Shown one piece after another: positions 41,809-51,402 of a stretch of DNA of 64,000 bases (positions within the stretch are counted from its first letter, which is position 1; the number at the start of each line of letters is the position of its first letter). Origin of the DNA: Scylla paramamosain (Eukaryota; Arthropoda; Malacostraca; Decapoda; Portunidae); NCBI RefSeq assembly GCF_035594125.1, contig NC_087171.1:19624267-19688266 (forward strand), given 5' to 3'. The notes below the pieces were generated by a model that was not told where the DNA came from, ran no database searches, and saw nothing but the letters and a program-made list of their open reading frames with translations. Position numbers and translations under genes: made by a program.

Positions 41809-43808
41809 CACGCCTACGTAGAGAAGACTATACATGAAATCTACTTCTGTAATGACCAACTTCAATGCATTTTTTTTTTTTTTAAGAATCACGAAGCAGG
41901 TTTCAAAAGAGACACACGGAACAAACTAGGAATAATTTAGCAGGAATTGCAGCAGGAAGGTACGTTATCATCAACTCTTTCTTCGTGAGTGAAACAAGAA
42001 GAAAGAAGGAAAAAAACACACACAAGAGAAACACTTAAAATGACATACCATTGAGTGATGAATGTAGTTTAGTTGCAAAAAAACAAATGAATTTCAGTGA
42101 CTAGAAGCTCCTGAGACGCAGCGTTCTTGGAAAAGCAACAAATACACTGAAGTACAAGAGAGGACCATTGAAGGATAATGAAAGGAAGAAGATGAACAAG
42201 CCAGAAAAAAACAAAAACAAAAACAAAACACGTTAGTACTTACATCACTACTTACAATATTGACAAGAGCAGCAAGACCTCCCTCTAAAGCCAGAGTGTA
42301 GTGCAAGAAGTAATGTGGAAAATAAAGCCCAGTAGATCCTAAGAGAGAAGCAACACTTTTCATATTTTAGCTTTCGTTTTTATTCTTCAACCTTTGATTT
42401 TATTCTGATTGCCATTCGAAGTTACGTGAAATGTCAAGACTTCTGTAAAAATAGATTAATGTACAATATACAGTTTAACCCATCTTTAATTATATTCCTT
42501 GGCACCGTAACTAGTTTAAAATCAGTTGTTTGTAAATTTTCAAACATGGATGACTTCCGCCTCGCATAATGGCATTCGTTAAGTGTGAGGCTGCAGCGGG
42601 GCGGTGTGTGGTTTTAGAGCAGCCCTCACCCTAATGGCCACGGAACTACATTACATTAAATAGCGAGATAAAAAATGTGCAAGTTTTTAATTGATGCGCT
42701 AGACAGACAGAATCCCAAGCTGACCTCTCACTCTACACAGGCGCTGATGCTTTTTGATTTTCTTCATGAGATTTCAACTCTTTTGTCTAGATTAATGCTC
42801 TTACATCTCATTCTTTATTCCATTTATTGTTTCGTACTATGTAAATCCTTTCATAAGCCACAAAAGACATGGCTGGCCGGTAAACAGCATTGTGGGTGGA
42901 GTAGGAGAATGAAAGGGAATGAAAGGGCTGGAAAAGAGGAATTGTATAAGAAAACCATTACAACGAGATATGGGAACGTAAGGGAATATGCATGAAACCA
43001 CTTACACTCAAATAATAGCTCATTAGTCACCCTTTGTCTTTAACTTTCTCTTAAGACTCCATACAGACTGCACTAACTATGTGACAGTTAATTCAAGTAC
43101 TCCACGAATCCATTTTCAGCACCAGTTTCTTGCTATCCCCTTTTAAAATTTATCTTAAACTACCATGAACCAGTTTTTTCTTGCCTTATCTTTACCATCA
43201 CTATTTGATCGCTTCTTGGGTTTTTCGGTAAGGTAATAGTGAAGTTGTATCAATACTTTCTTTATTTTTATCTGTACTAGTAAGAGGGACGTCAGAAAAC
43301 ACGAAAAAAAGGACCCACTGAGAATACCAGACTCTAAAGAAAGGTAAAAAAAAAAAAAAAAAAAAATCGTTCAAAATTGTAGGATTAACGTCATGAAACC
43401 TTCCTCTTCTAGTATTAAAGTTGTTAAGGATCTATCTTAGAACAGTCCTTCTCCTACTTTTCCTCTGCATATTCAATGGAACATCAGAGCAGTGTGTTGT
43501 GTAGGAACGTATTAACCTTTATGGGATCGTAAATATAAAACTCTATCTCTTCCAGGCAGTCTTTTTTTTTTCTTTTATTGAATACGAGTGGCATTTGAGG
43601 CTGGAAGTTAATAGTATTGGAAGTCAAGAAGCCGATCATGGGGTGTTGGCGGTAAATACGTGGAGTGTGTGAATGATATGTAAGTCTGTGCTAAAAGAGT
43701 CAGTCTATAACGCTCACTTTATATACTTTTTTTTTTCTGACACTGGTGATCTATCAGAACTAAGTTATAAAAGCAGACAAAAAAAAAAAGTGGAAAGACT
43801 GTTAATGC

Positions 43809-43924
<116 letters not shown>

Positions 43925-44375
43925 CTAACATACAACCAGACAAGCAGACAAACAAGCAGGTACACAAACAAAAAAGACGAGATACACAAACAAAAGCACA
44001 CACACATGTACAAACAGACACACACAGACACAGAGAGACAGGCGGATAGGCAGAGAGACACAGAAAGAGACAGACAGACAGACAGACAGGTAGGAAGTCA
44101 AAAGATGAAGAATAATACAACATAAAACCGTATTGTAATTCCCTGATCACCAAACTGTCTTGTTGATGTGATTGGTCCTCATTATAGTCCAGCTGATTCT
44201 GGCGAGTACAAACTTTGTGGTGGTTTTGGTAATTACAGGATATTTGTGACTTTGTGTGGGCGTGATGGATGTTTTGTTTAAAGTATCTAGCAGTTTATTT
44301 ATATCATATTCGCTGTATGCTTCTGTATCGGTTTGTCTAGCTGTTTGTTTGGCTGTTTGTCTGGCTGTCTTTCTG

Positions 44376-44516
<141 letters not shown>

Positions 44517-44588
44517 AGAGATTAGCACAGAGCCGAGATTTACGCTGATGGGTAGATGTGGCTTTTGTCCAGAAATGGGGTAAGAGCA

Positions 44589-44598
<10 letters not shown>

Positions 44599-44641
<43 letters not shown>
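44599..44641 (+). repeat. (GT)21 microsatellite
   Basis: A GT run preceded by ATATATAT. Confidence 0.97.
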
Positions 44642-45116
44642 CTAGTATTATTGATTTTCCAGTCTCGAAAGAAGTGCCGACTTGTGTGGAGTGAGTGGCC
44701 GGACAGCCCCTCCACGTTTGCCTCCTACCTTGAGTGTAAAAAGTCAGTTCTCGGAGCCGTCAAAAAACAAAAACTTTCGTGATTAATCCTCTTTCTTTCT
44801 CACGGCACCAGACATTTCGGTCGTCGCCCCGCCAACTTCTGATGACCCCACACACGGCCCAGAGTTGTGGCGGTGTGATAACTACACGCAACATGAAAAA
44901 AGTAAATTGGATTATTCAGATGGACTGCGGGAGAGAGGGGGAGCAATAGGTGAGGGAGGAATGTCTATGGGGAACGAAATGGATTAGTGGCAGGGGGAAA
45001 TAGAGGCAGGGATGTGTGGGAGGTGACTGTGGCTGCAAACAACAGAAGAGTGTTGTGTTTTACGTCCAGGGAACTTTGAAATGAGGTGTAGTTTTCAGTC
45101 TGATTTTTGCAGCACG

Positions 45117-45118
<2 letters not shown>

Positions 45119-45169
<51 letters not shown>
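45119..45169 (+). repeat. (AC)25 microsatellite
   Basis: A perfect AC run. Confidence 0.97.
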
Positions 45170-45170
<1 letters not shown>

Positions 45171-46174
45171 GTCCTTGCACAAACGCCATTATATATTAGT
45201 AACAGTTGTGTCTCCTTTTATTAAACATAGAGAACCAATTCGTAAGGTTCCTGGTGGAGAGACAACCTTGGAGTGTTTAGTCATGTCTCCCTCGTGCACG
45301 TGTACCAGTCGTCCTGCTTTGTGCCTCGGAAATAGCTTTGTGACCTTACCTCCAGTGTTTTGTTTACCTGGAAAGTGGATCGCTCGGCAGTCATTGTGGA
45401 TGCTCTGTCTGCGGTGAGCCCCTAAAGTCGAGGAGCGTGATTGTCCATGCAGAATATGAAGGAGGCTTAGGTCTACGAATAGAATGTCAGCTGTCCTATT
45501 CTTTGGTGGCCATCACTATAACCATATGCCGCAGCGCACCTTTTGTATTGCGACATGGGATCATGGTAAGAGGACAAGTGGCTGCTTCAAATCAGTATTT
45601 TCCCAGTGGTACACTTAATGGTTCGAAAGACTTGCCTGCAATGCGCTGGCTTTTGATTTTTGTGTCCGAGAGTCTGAAAAGGTTAGAAAGTTTGTAGTTT
45701 CTGAATTTTGCTGCACTACTGTCAATTAAAGCACTACTAAGATACCTTGTGGAAAGTCGTTTCGAGAATCGTTAGTGTCTGTCAGTCGGTGAAATGAATA
45801 TAATGTATTACTTCGGAAGGACTTGATCTTGTGATGTCCACCTCAGGATTATTTTTCGGATTATTTTTTTGATGAGTTCGTTTCTGTACAAACGGCGGTG
45901 CAGTTTGAAGAGAAATCTAGGAATAGTGTCTTCTTTTCAAATGTACGTGTTGTGAGGTGGCATTTCAGCTTTTTCCAGTCAAGCAGGAGTGAATAGCATG
46001 TTGGAGCGTTTCATATACTGTTTGTAAGTAATGAAATAGCAAAAGTAAATTAAGAGAAATGTAATACATGATGATCCATGTTTTAAACTCTTGGTGTGAG
46101 TCCCAGCTTAACAGCAATTAAGTTAATTGTGCTGTGTCAGTATAAGTTGGATGAAGCGCTAATTTCATCTTGCA

Positions 46175-46179
46175 CATAT
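46175..46179. repeat. Target site duplication, left copy
   Basis: CATAT directly before the LTR TG end. The same five bases follow the other LTR at 49985-49989. Five bp is a normal duplication length for Ty3/Gypsy integrases. Confidence 0.85.
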
Positions 46180-46407
46180 TGTTCGACTCTTGACCAGCAG
46201 GGGCACAGGAAACGCAGGTAACAGTGCAGGTGTTTATTCACAGAAGGTGTGAACAGAAGGCTGGAGGTAGGTGATCTCCCGGCGCCAGGCCGCGCACTTC
46301 AACTTAACACTTATGACTGAAGCCTAGCTCGTTCACTCATACACGTATTCATGCCTCACACAAGTCTCGCTCATTGCTCGTTCACACAACTAGCTAACAA
46401 CCACACA
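46180..46407 (-). repeat. 3' LTR of the retrotransposon (element orientation)
   Basis: A 228-bp repeat matching the upstream LTR without any difference I could find. It is immediately preceded, in element orientation, by the purine tract at 46408-46416. Its outer end abuts the CATAT target duplication. The lack of divergence between the LTRs implies a recent insertion. Confidence 0.95.
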
Positions 46408-46416
46408 CCTCCCCCG
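46408..46416 (-). promoter_or_regulatory. Polypurine tract for plus-strand priming
   Basis: Minus-strand CGGGGGAGG lies directly before the TG start of the 3' LTR. This is the position and composition expected for the RNase H-resistant primer of second-strand synthesis. The element keeps this cis signal although it encodes no RNase H. Confidence 0.85.
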
Positions 46417-46545
46417 AGACATAAGGAAGATTCCTTATCTTTGTTATGGCTACCGTAACACATGAAACAAAGTTACAATGATTGAAGTACAGAAAACACG
46501 GTACATATACACAAAACAAACACAGCGTACAATGAACACGTACGA
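46417..46545 (-). other. Untranslated stretch between integrase stop and PPT
   Basis: About 130 bp of AT-rich sequence between the stop codon and the purine tract. No env-like frame is present, so the element is of the non-enveloped Gypsy layout. Confidence 0.75.
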
Positions 46546-49500
46546 CTAATCGTAGGTGCTACGGTGCCACCGCACCTGCAGTCGTCTCGGCTCCCTACGC
46601 TGTCGGCTGCTTCGACGCTCTGGTTGCTCTCGGCCACGGTGTACCCCGTTACCCTGATGCTCCGGGCTGCCGGGATGGTGGTGTTCCTCGTGACCCTGAT
46701 GCTGAAGCGCTGCACCGCCATGAGCGGTGTGCTGCTCGACAGGAAGGGGAGCAAGAGGTCTGTGTGGGCGTAGGTGTCTTCTATTACGCCACATCACGCG
46801 ACCGCTGCCCATCTTGATGAGGTAGTCTCTCCTTCGCCCAACAGCCACGATGACACCCAGGCGATCCCAGAGGCCTGTCGTGTGATCTTGAACGTCGACG
46901 TGGCCACCGAGGTGCAGGAGAGGAAGAGTACGGGCGGACGCGTCGTGGCGAAGTTTCGCTTTCTTCCTCAGTCGCTCTGCCTTGGCGTCGCACTCATCAG
47001 CAGCGCGCTGCCACTGCTGAGCGTATGAGCGATGATGAGCCGGGACACAGGACCTCATAGGATGACCGAAGAGGACTTGTGCTGGTGATCGCCCTTCCGC
47101 CCTCGGAGTGTTGCGCAGTTCCAGCAACCCGCGAGCGAACGCATCCTCGTCCAGGTGTCCCTGCTGTGTGGTCGTGAGGATCAGCTTCTTCACGGACTTG
47201 ACCGCTGCCTCGGCGTGACCATTGGAGCGTGGATAATGAGGTGAAGATACACGATGCTCCACCCCCCATCGAGCCAGGAAGCGCCGTACCGATGAAGAAG
47301 TGAACTGCGGTCCACCGTCAGTCCTCAGGAGAACAGGCACGCCCGTGTCGGCGAACACACCCCGAAGGACACGAACGAGCTGATCAGCCGATGCTGGACG
47401 TGAGCATGCAGACACGTGAGGCCACCCAGACAAGCGATCTACATACACGAGGTATGTACGGCCTGCTGCGTGGAAGTAGTCTGCAGAAACTGACTCAAAC
47501 ACCCTGCTGGGTGTGTCCGTGTCCTGCCAGAGAGGTTCGTTGGCTTGGCTTGGTAGGAGTGGACGGCATAGTGAGCATCCAGAAACGACGTTCTCAACGT
47601 CTCTGTCCATACCAGGCCAGTACACCGTTTGTCGGGCCCGTCGCTTGGTGCGCTCCATCCCCTGATGACTGTCATGGAGTCGCTCTAGTGTTTCTCGGCG
47701 GAGGCTGTGAGGAATAAGAAGCCTCGGCCCGTAAACCACCAGGTCGTCGTCTACGGCCAGCAGACTGCGCACCGGCCAGTACGTACGCAAGCGGTGATCG
47801 AGGTCGTGGCAATGATCAGGGAAGCCCTCGATGATGACGTTCTTGAGCAAGCAGTACTCCCCGTCTCTTGCTGCTGCGGCACGTACCATTTCCACAGTCT
47901 GATCCTGGAGTGGTGCTAAGCGGACGCCGTCCTCATTGGTGGCAGATAACGCTGAGATGACCGCTGAGTGGAGAGGGTCGAGGTCACCAGAAGTAGCAGC
48001 ATCCTCTTCCTCCACTGGGTCCTGTACTGGAGCACGTGAGAGGGCGTCGTCTGTCAACTCGATGGCCATGGATCCACCAGCCATTGCACGTAAACCTTCC
48101 TTTGCTTCGAAGACGCTGGGAAAGGCCTTGATCACAGCAGCAGCGTGCCCCGCACGCTGCTGTGGCGTTGGGTCGTAGGAATGAGGCCAGCTGATCACTT
48201 CTGTGGGCGTAGATAGAGGTGGCTGCGAGGCGGTCGGGTACTTGATGGAGCTGTTGCCGGTGTGCTGTTCTTCCCTGCGTAGCGGTCGGATTTGAGCCGG
48301 AAAATCTTCGGGGAGGATTCCGAGAGCGATGGAATCGTACCAGCTAAGCAGCGCCCCCTTCACCTCCTTCACCACGCTCACAACAGTCTCAGCTTCCCTG
48401 TCGCCCAGTTGCAAGTGCGACGAGAAAGTTCCTACACAGGTGAGGGGGTGATTACCGGCAGCATAAAGTCCATCACCATCAGCGGGCGCCAAGCTGGAGG
48501 GCGGGATTCCAAGGAGTGTTGCCGTGTCGAGGCCAATAACGGTCGTTTCGGCCCCAGAGTCAGGAGTCCACGTAATCTTGTCTCTTCCAGCGGGATGTGT
48601 GGCGGTAATGAGCACCTGGGGCGCAGGTCGTGCCGTCACCGTCTTTGTGTATACGCCTGATAAGAGCTGGTATACACTGGCACTGGCTCCCCGCCTCGGG
48701 CCTGCACCGCGATGAGGAGAGACAGTTGAGGAACTCCTCGAAGCTCCTCGTCGTTTCCTCACTGTCTGCTGACATACACTCGCAAAATGCCCTCTTTTCC
48801 CGCAGTTACGACACACTTTATCTATTGCCTGGCATCCCCTTTTGTCACTGCGACAATCTTTGCCACAACGATAACAGCCCGTGGGGCTTGAGCCCCCGAA
48901 ACTGCCCTTCCTGTAGTTCGAGACAGCGTTCACACCATGGCTCGAAGAGTGAGAGCCGCCCCTTAGTACTGCACTACACTGGTTAGCGCTCTCCGATGCT
49001 CTGCAAATATCTATGGCGTTTTCAAGGGTGAGTTTCTTGTTTTCCAGCATGCGTTTCAGAGCCACTTCGTCTCGTGTCCCAACGACAATTCTGTCACGCA
49101 GCTGATGGTTTATGCACTGGTCGCAAAAGTCACAGAAATTGGCGATTTCCTTTACAGCACATAAAAAGTCGTCAAAACCTTCTTGCGTTTCTTGCACGCG
49201 GGAGTAGAAGTCTCTTCTATCCATGATGATGTTGCGCTGGCTTCGCAGGTACTCACACATTGCATCGAGGATGGTTCTTAACTCCGCGTCTCTCGGTAAG
49301 CTTATCCCGTAGCGAAGTGTACGGGTCCACTCGTCGTCTAGGACAGCAGCGAGTGCCGCCCTCTGCTCAGCCAGGGAGAGACAGTCTATCCTGGCGAGGG
49401 TTACGTATCCTTCAAACTTATGGCGCCACGTGTCGAACTCACGTAAAGATGCTGACGCCGTTAAGTGAGGAATGATGGTGGCGGACGTCGGGAACCTCGC

Positions 49501-49707
49501 GCCCTGGGTAGACGTGCTGCGGGCTGTGGTTTCGCCTTCATTGCTCGCCGTGGTGCGACTGGGAGCTTGTGTCCCCACTCTCTCCAGCAGCTGGGTTAAA
49601 CGCTCCTCGCGAGCCTGACTCTGCTCCGACTGTCGCGCTAGCAGAGCCTGACTCTGCTCCGACTGTCGCGCTAGCAGGGCAGCCAGCGCCTCCAACTGCT
49701 TCTCCAT
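46546..49707 (-). CDS. gag-pol (deleted): Gag-protease-integrase polyprotein, RT and RNase H deleted
   Basis: The polyprotein has 1,053 residues from the first ATG in the frame. The frame stays open upstream across the primer-binding site into the LTR, but the only other start there is a GTG at 49818, so I chose 49707. Order of parts: an N-terminal coiled coil (about 1-46) with an 11-residue tandem duplication; a Gag capsid-like region (about 80-239); a degenerate Cys-rich knuckle (278-292) and a canonical CX2CX4HX4C knuckle (299-312); a protease with DSGAETTVI (active Asp 383); a short RT leader ending near 553; then directly the post-RNase H residues DALSRAPV and an integrase. The integrase has HHCC residues (H678, H681, C711, C714) and catalytic D743, D797 and E833 (35-residue spacing). 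No stop or frameshift is present. Gag, protease and integrase look potentially functional. With no polymerase, the element must depend on a relative for reverse transcription. Confidence 0.93.
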   Translation of the reverse strand: MEKQLEALAALLARQSEQSQALLARQSEQSQAREERLTQLLERVGTQAPSRTTASNEGETTARSTSTQGARFPTSATIIPHLTASASLREFDTWRHKFEGYVTLARIDCLSLAEQRAALAAVLDDEWTRTLRYGISLPRDAELRTILDAMCEYLRSQRNIIMDRRDFYSRVQETQEGFDDFLCAVKEIANFCDFCDQCINHQLRDRIVVGTRDEVALKRMLENKKLTLENAIDICRASESANQCSAVLRGGSHSSSHGVNAVSNYRKGSFGGSSPTGCYRCGKDCRSDKRGCQAIDKVCRNCGKRGHFASVCQQTVRKRRGASRSSSTVSPHRGAGPRRGASASVYQLLSGVYTKTVTARPAPQVLITATHPAGRDKITWTPDSGAETTVIGLDTATLLGIPPSSLAPADGDGLYAAGNHPLTCVGTFSSHLQLGDREAETVVSVVKEVKGALLSWYDSIALGILPEDFPAQIRPLRREEQHTGNSSIKYPTASQPPLSTPTEVISWPHSYDPTPQQRAGHAAAVIKAFPSVFEAKEGLRAMAGGSMAIELTDDALSRAPVQDPVEEEDAATSGDLDPLHSAVISALSATNEDGVRLAPLQDQTVEMVRAAAARDGEYCLLKNVIIEGFPDHCHDLDHRLRTYWPVRSLLAVDDDLVVYGPRLLIPHSLRRETLERLHDSHQGMERTKRRARQTVYWPGMDRDVENVVSGCSLCRPLLPSQANEPLWQDTDTPSRVFESVSADYFHAAGRTYLVYVDRLSGWPHVSACSRPASADQLVRVLRGVFADTGVPVLLRTDGGPQFTSSSVRRFLARWGVEHRVSSPHYPRSNGHAEAAVKSVKKLILTTTQQGHLDEDAFARGLLELRNTPRAEGRSPAQVLFGHPMRSCVPAHHRSYAQQWQRAADECDAKAERLRKKAKLRHDASARTLPLLHLGGHVDVQDHTTGLWDRLGVIVAVGRRRDYLIKMGSGRVMWRNRRHLRPHRPLAPLPVEQHTAHGGAALQHQGHEEHHHPGSPEHQGNGVHRGREQPERRSSRQRREPRRLQVRWHRSTYD
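46765..47706 (-). other. Integrase domain with intact catalytic triad
   Basis: The N-terminal zinc-binding part has LHDSHQG and CSLC with YWPGM between them. The catalytic core has Asp codons at 47481 and 47319 and the Glu codon at 47211. The C-terminal part (GHVDVQDHTTGLWDRLG ... RNRRHLRP) matches the GPY/F-like region that follows Gypsy integrases. It would insert element cDNA into the host genome. The CATAT duplication shows that an integrase of this type acted at this site, although the enzyme may have come from a relative. Confidence 0.88.
48042..48056 (-). other. Junction of the in-frame RT-RNase H deletion
   Basis: Immediately upstream the protein reads GGSMAIELTDD, the leader normally followed by the RT fingers. 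Immediately downstream it reads ALSRAPV, normally found just after RNase H. No RT motif (such as the YXDD/FXDD box) or RNase H motif occurs anywhere in the frame. The junction DNA is GACGACGCCC on the minus strand, compatible with joining at a short GACGC microhomology. The mechanism is inferred, since no intact copy is available here. Confidence 0.88.
48304..48621 (-). other. Retropepsin-like aspartic protease domain
   Basis: The segment contains WTPDSGAETTVIG (catalytic DSGA encoded at 48561-48550), followed by the flap/core strands and an LLSWYDSIALGILP-like end. That end is characteristic of Gypsy proteases: a hydrophobic strand followed by the linker into RT. In the family this homodimeric enzyme cuts the polyprotein. 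Nothing in it looks broken. Confidence 0.85.
48637..49707 (-). other. Gag portion of the polyprotein
   Basis: The structural part, which would form the particle and bind element RNA. It starts with Gln/Glu/Ala/Leu-rich helical heptads, then a low-complexity Ser/Thr linker. The capsid-like stretch contains WRHKFEGYVTLARI, then FDDFLCAVKEIANFC and an LTLENAIDICRASE-like end, which is the usual layout of Gypsy Gag proteins. The nucleocapsid part has one good zinc knuckle (CRNCGKRGHFASVC) preceded by a Cys-rich segment that does not fit the CCHC spacing. It ends in an Arg/Ser-rich basic tail that could bind RNA. The boundary with protease is approximate. Confidence 0.8.
49612..49677 (-). repeat. 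33-bp tandem duplication inside gag
   Basis: Two identical 33-bp units (49612-49644 and 49645-49677) encode LLARQSEQSQA twice in the N-terminal coiled coil. The length is a multiple of three, so the frame and heptad register change without a break. It is a recent in-frame expansion. Confidence 0.9.
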
Positions 49708-49738
49708 TCTGCGCCGTACCCACTGCAGCCTTGTCCTG

Positions 49739-49756
49739 ATCCTACTCACTGCGCCA
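49739..49756 (-). promoter_or_regulatory. Primer-binding site, probably for a serine tRNA
   Basis: Minus-strand TGGCGCAGTGAGTAGGAT begins with no gap after the LTR. TGG pairs with a tRNA CCA end, and the implied tRNA 3' end is ATCCTACTCACTGCGCCA. That looks like a T-arm followed by an acceptor strand, closest to what I recall of arthropod serine tRNAs (an acceptor strand ending in CTGCG). Mag-lineage Gypsy elements are reported to use tRNA-Ser. The exact isoacceptor cannot be settled without the tRNA set of this genome. Confidence 0.75.
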
Positions 49757-49984
49757 TGTTCGACTCTTGACCAGCAGGGGCACAGGAAACGCAGGTAACA
49801 GTGCAGGTGTTTATTCACAGAAGGTGTGAACAGAAGGCTGGAGGTAGGTGATCTCCCGGCGCCAGGCCGCGCACTTCAACTTAACACTTATGACTGAAGC
49901 CTAGCTCGTTCACTCATACACGTATTCATGCCTCACACAAGTCTCGCTCATTGCTCGTTCACACAACTAGCTAACAACCACACA
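49757..49984 (-). repeat. 5' LTR of the retrotransposon (element orientation)
   Basis: A 228-bp terminal repeat with TG...CA ends, identical by eye to the copy at 46180-46407. On the minus strand it carries an AATAAA at 49815-49810, a plausible polyadenylation signal when present in the 3' copy. It also carries a TCAGT arthropod-type initiator-like motif near 49897-49893. No convincing TATA box is visible. If both signals are real, the R region is about 100 nt long. Confidence 0.95.
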
Positions 49985-49989
49985 CATAT
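49985..49989. repeat. Target site duplication, right copy
   Basis: CATAT directly after the CA end of the LTR on the plus strand, matching 46175-46179. The adjacent sequences on the two sides are unrelated, which fixes the element boundaries. Confidence 0.85.
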
Positions 49990-50144
49990 AATGAATTGAT
50001 GAGTCAAGAAAAAGTATTCGTTATTCACTCATCGCTCTAGTTCAGGGAAGCGTCGCCAAATATATGTAAATTCATTCCGCCTTGCATACACGAAGCGGGT
50101 GAGTCTTTGTACAACCATCACCATCTAGAATACTTCCCCTCCCC

Positions 50145-50148
<4 letters not shown>

Positions 50149-50233
<85 letters not shown>
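50149..50233 (+). repeat. (TC)42 microsatellite
   Basis: A perfect TC run starting about 160 bp from the retrotransposon end. Confidence 0.98.
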
Positions 50234-50236
<3 letters not shown>

Positions 50237-51260
50237 CCACCACAGCTTCACCGCTTTTGGCCAGAACTAAAATACTGTCGACATGTAACAATCTGAGCGA
50301 GAGAGAAAAAAAATCCTCCTTTCTTGAGAATTTATAGGTTCGAAACACCCTTGCTCTCTACCTTTACTACTTGATGAACTGTGTATCGAAACAGGCCTGA
50401 CACCGTGACCTGCTCCAGCTTTTCTTTACTCTATTTTTTTTCTGCCGCTGCTTCGTTTTGTTAAAGATTGGCTCTAGTTCTGTGAGGGGGTTTGGAGGAG
50501 AAGCCAAATAGAGCAAGTAGGAGTGGATGAAATAATGTCTACGATTCCTGATGCTTGAGATTCATAATAGGTTTAAAATACGAGGGATAAACGTCATTTA
50601 CAACACGAGATGAGTATTAAAAAAGAATACATCACTTCATATTTGCGTCCTGACTCATGGAAGCCACTTAGTGCATCCCAGATCTGTCCTTTCATTTCTG
50701 CTGTGACCTGACATTGTAAAACTAGAATTTCTGTTCGGTTACACTTCGTGAATGACTACCTGCTTTCCCTTATAGCTTCCGCCTCTCTTTTGTCGCAGTA
50801 TACTAGCTTAATCATCCTAATGGCTTGCTGATAAGGTCCTTGGATAATTGATACACTGCTACATATTTGAATCATACTCAGTTCTTCGTAATTTTGGTGT
50901 ATTTACATAAAAAAAAATCGTTAATCTATGATACTGCGAAACCTGGATAACGTGCAAAAACTCGTAAACTGATGCCAGTGTAATTGGCCAGCATCATTAT
51001 ACTTAATGACTCACTCCGTAATGTACCATCTAGCGAATGAACCTTCATATGCATAGTGACGCGAAGTTTTTCCTGGAAACATATTTTGCTCGTGTGTATG
51101 TAAGAGACAACCCAGAACATGAAGCAACGGGAGGACCTCTGACTTAAATGAGGTTGCGTGATAATTTCAAAAGTTGTTTGGAATGAGGAGAGTGAATGCT
51201 GCGATGCTGTGCTGGCTGAGGGGGCTGAGTGAGGGGGACACCCGCGGGAGTTCTGTGTAT

Positions 51261-51281
51261 GTGTGTGTGTGTGTGTGTGTG
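51261..51281 (+). repeat. (GT)10 microsatellite followed by GGTGT units
   Basis: A GT run followed by GGTGTGGTGTGGTGT and CCGTGCCGTGCC, a nested short-period mosaic up to about 51308. Confidence 0.93.
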
Positions 51282-51356
51282 GTGTGGTGTGGTGTGCCGT
51301 GCCGTGCCAAGTTGGGCGAGTCAACGCACCCTGCGGCGTATCCCCTCCCTTGATGT

Positions 51357-51360
<4 letters not shown>

Positions 51361-51399
<39 letters not shown>
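51361..51399 (+). repeat. (CA)19 microsatellite
   Basis: A perfect CA run, inverted relative to the GT run about 79 bp upstream. Confidence 0.96.

Positions 51400-51402
<3 letters not shown>

Larger units (their letters stand above)
46180..49984 (-). mobile_element. Ty3/Gypsy-type LTR retrotransposon lacking RT-RNase H
   Basis: This is a full-length insertion, read on the minus strand. Its two 228-bp terminal direct repeats match at every base I compared. Each begins TG and ends CA, and the element is flanked by the 5-bp duplication CATAT (46175-46179 and 49985-49989). A primer-binding site touches the 5' LTR and a purine tract touches the 3' LTR. Between them lies one long frame in the order Gag, protease, integrase. 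The protease-before-integrase order, the integrase ending in a WDR...RRNRRHLRP-like stretch, and the residues DALSRAPV point to Ty3/Gypsy; the probable Ser-tRNA primer fits the Mag lineage as I remember it. At 3.8 kb it is roughly 1.3-1.4 kb shorter than usual for such elements, which is about the size of the missing RT and RNase H. The interior is visibly GC-richer than the AT-rich flanks. Superfamily is confident; lineage is tentative. Confidence 0.95.

Noticed and set aside
46408..46545. Possible env gene downstream of integrase
   Set aside because: Only about 130 bp separate the integrase stop from the purine tract, too little for an envelope protein.
47391..47717. Plus-strand frames of about 60-120 codons inside the retrotransposon
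   Set aside because: They are shadows of the GC-rich polyprotein gene on the opposite strand.
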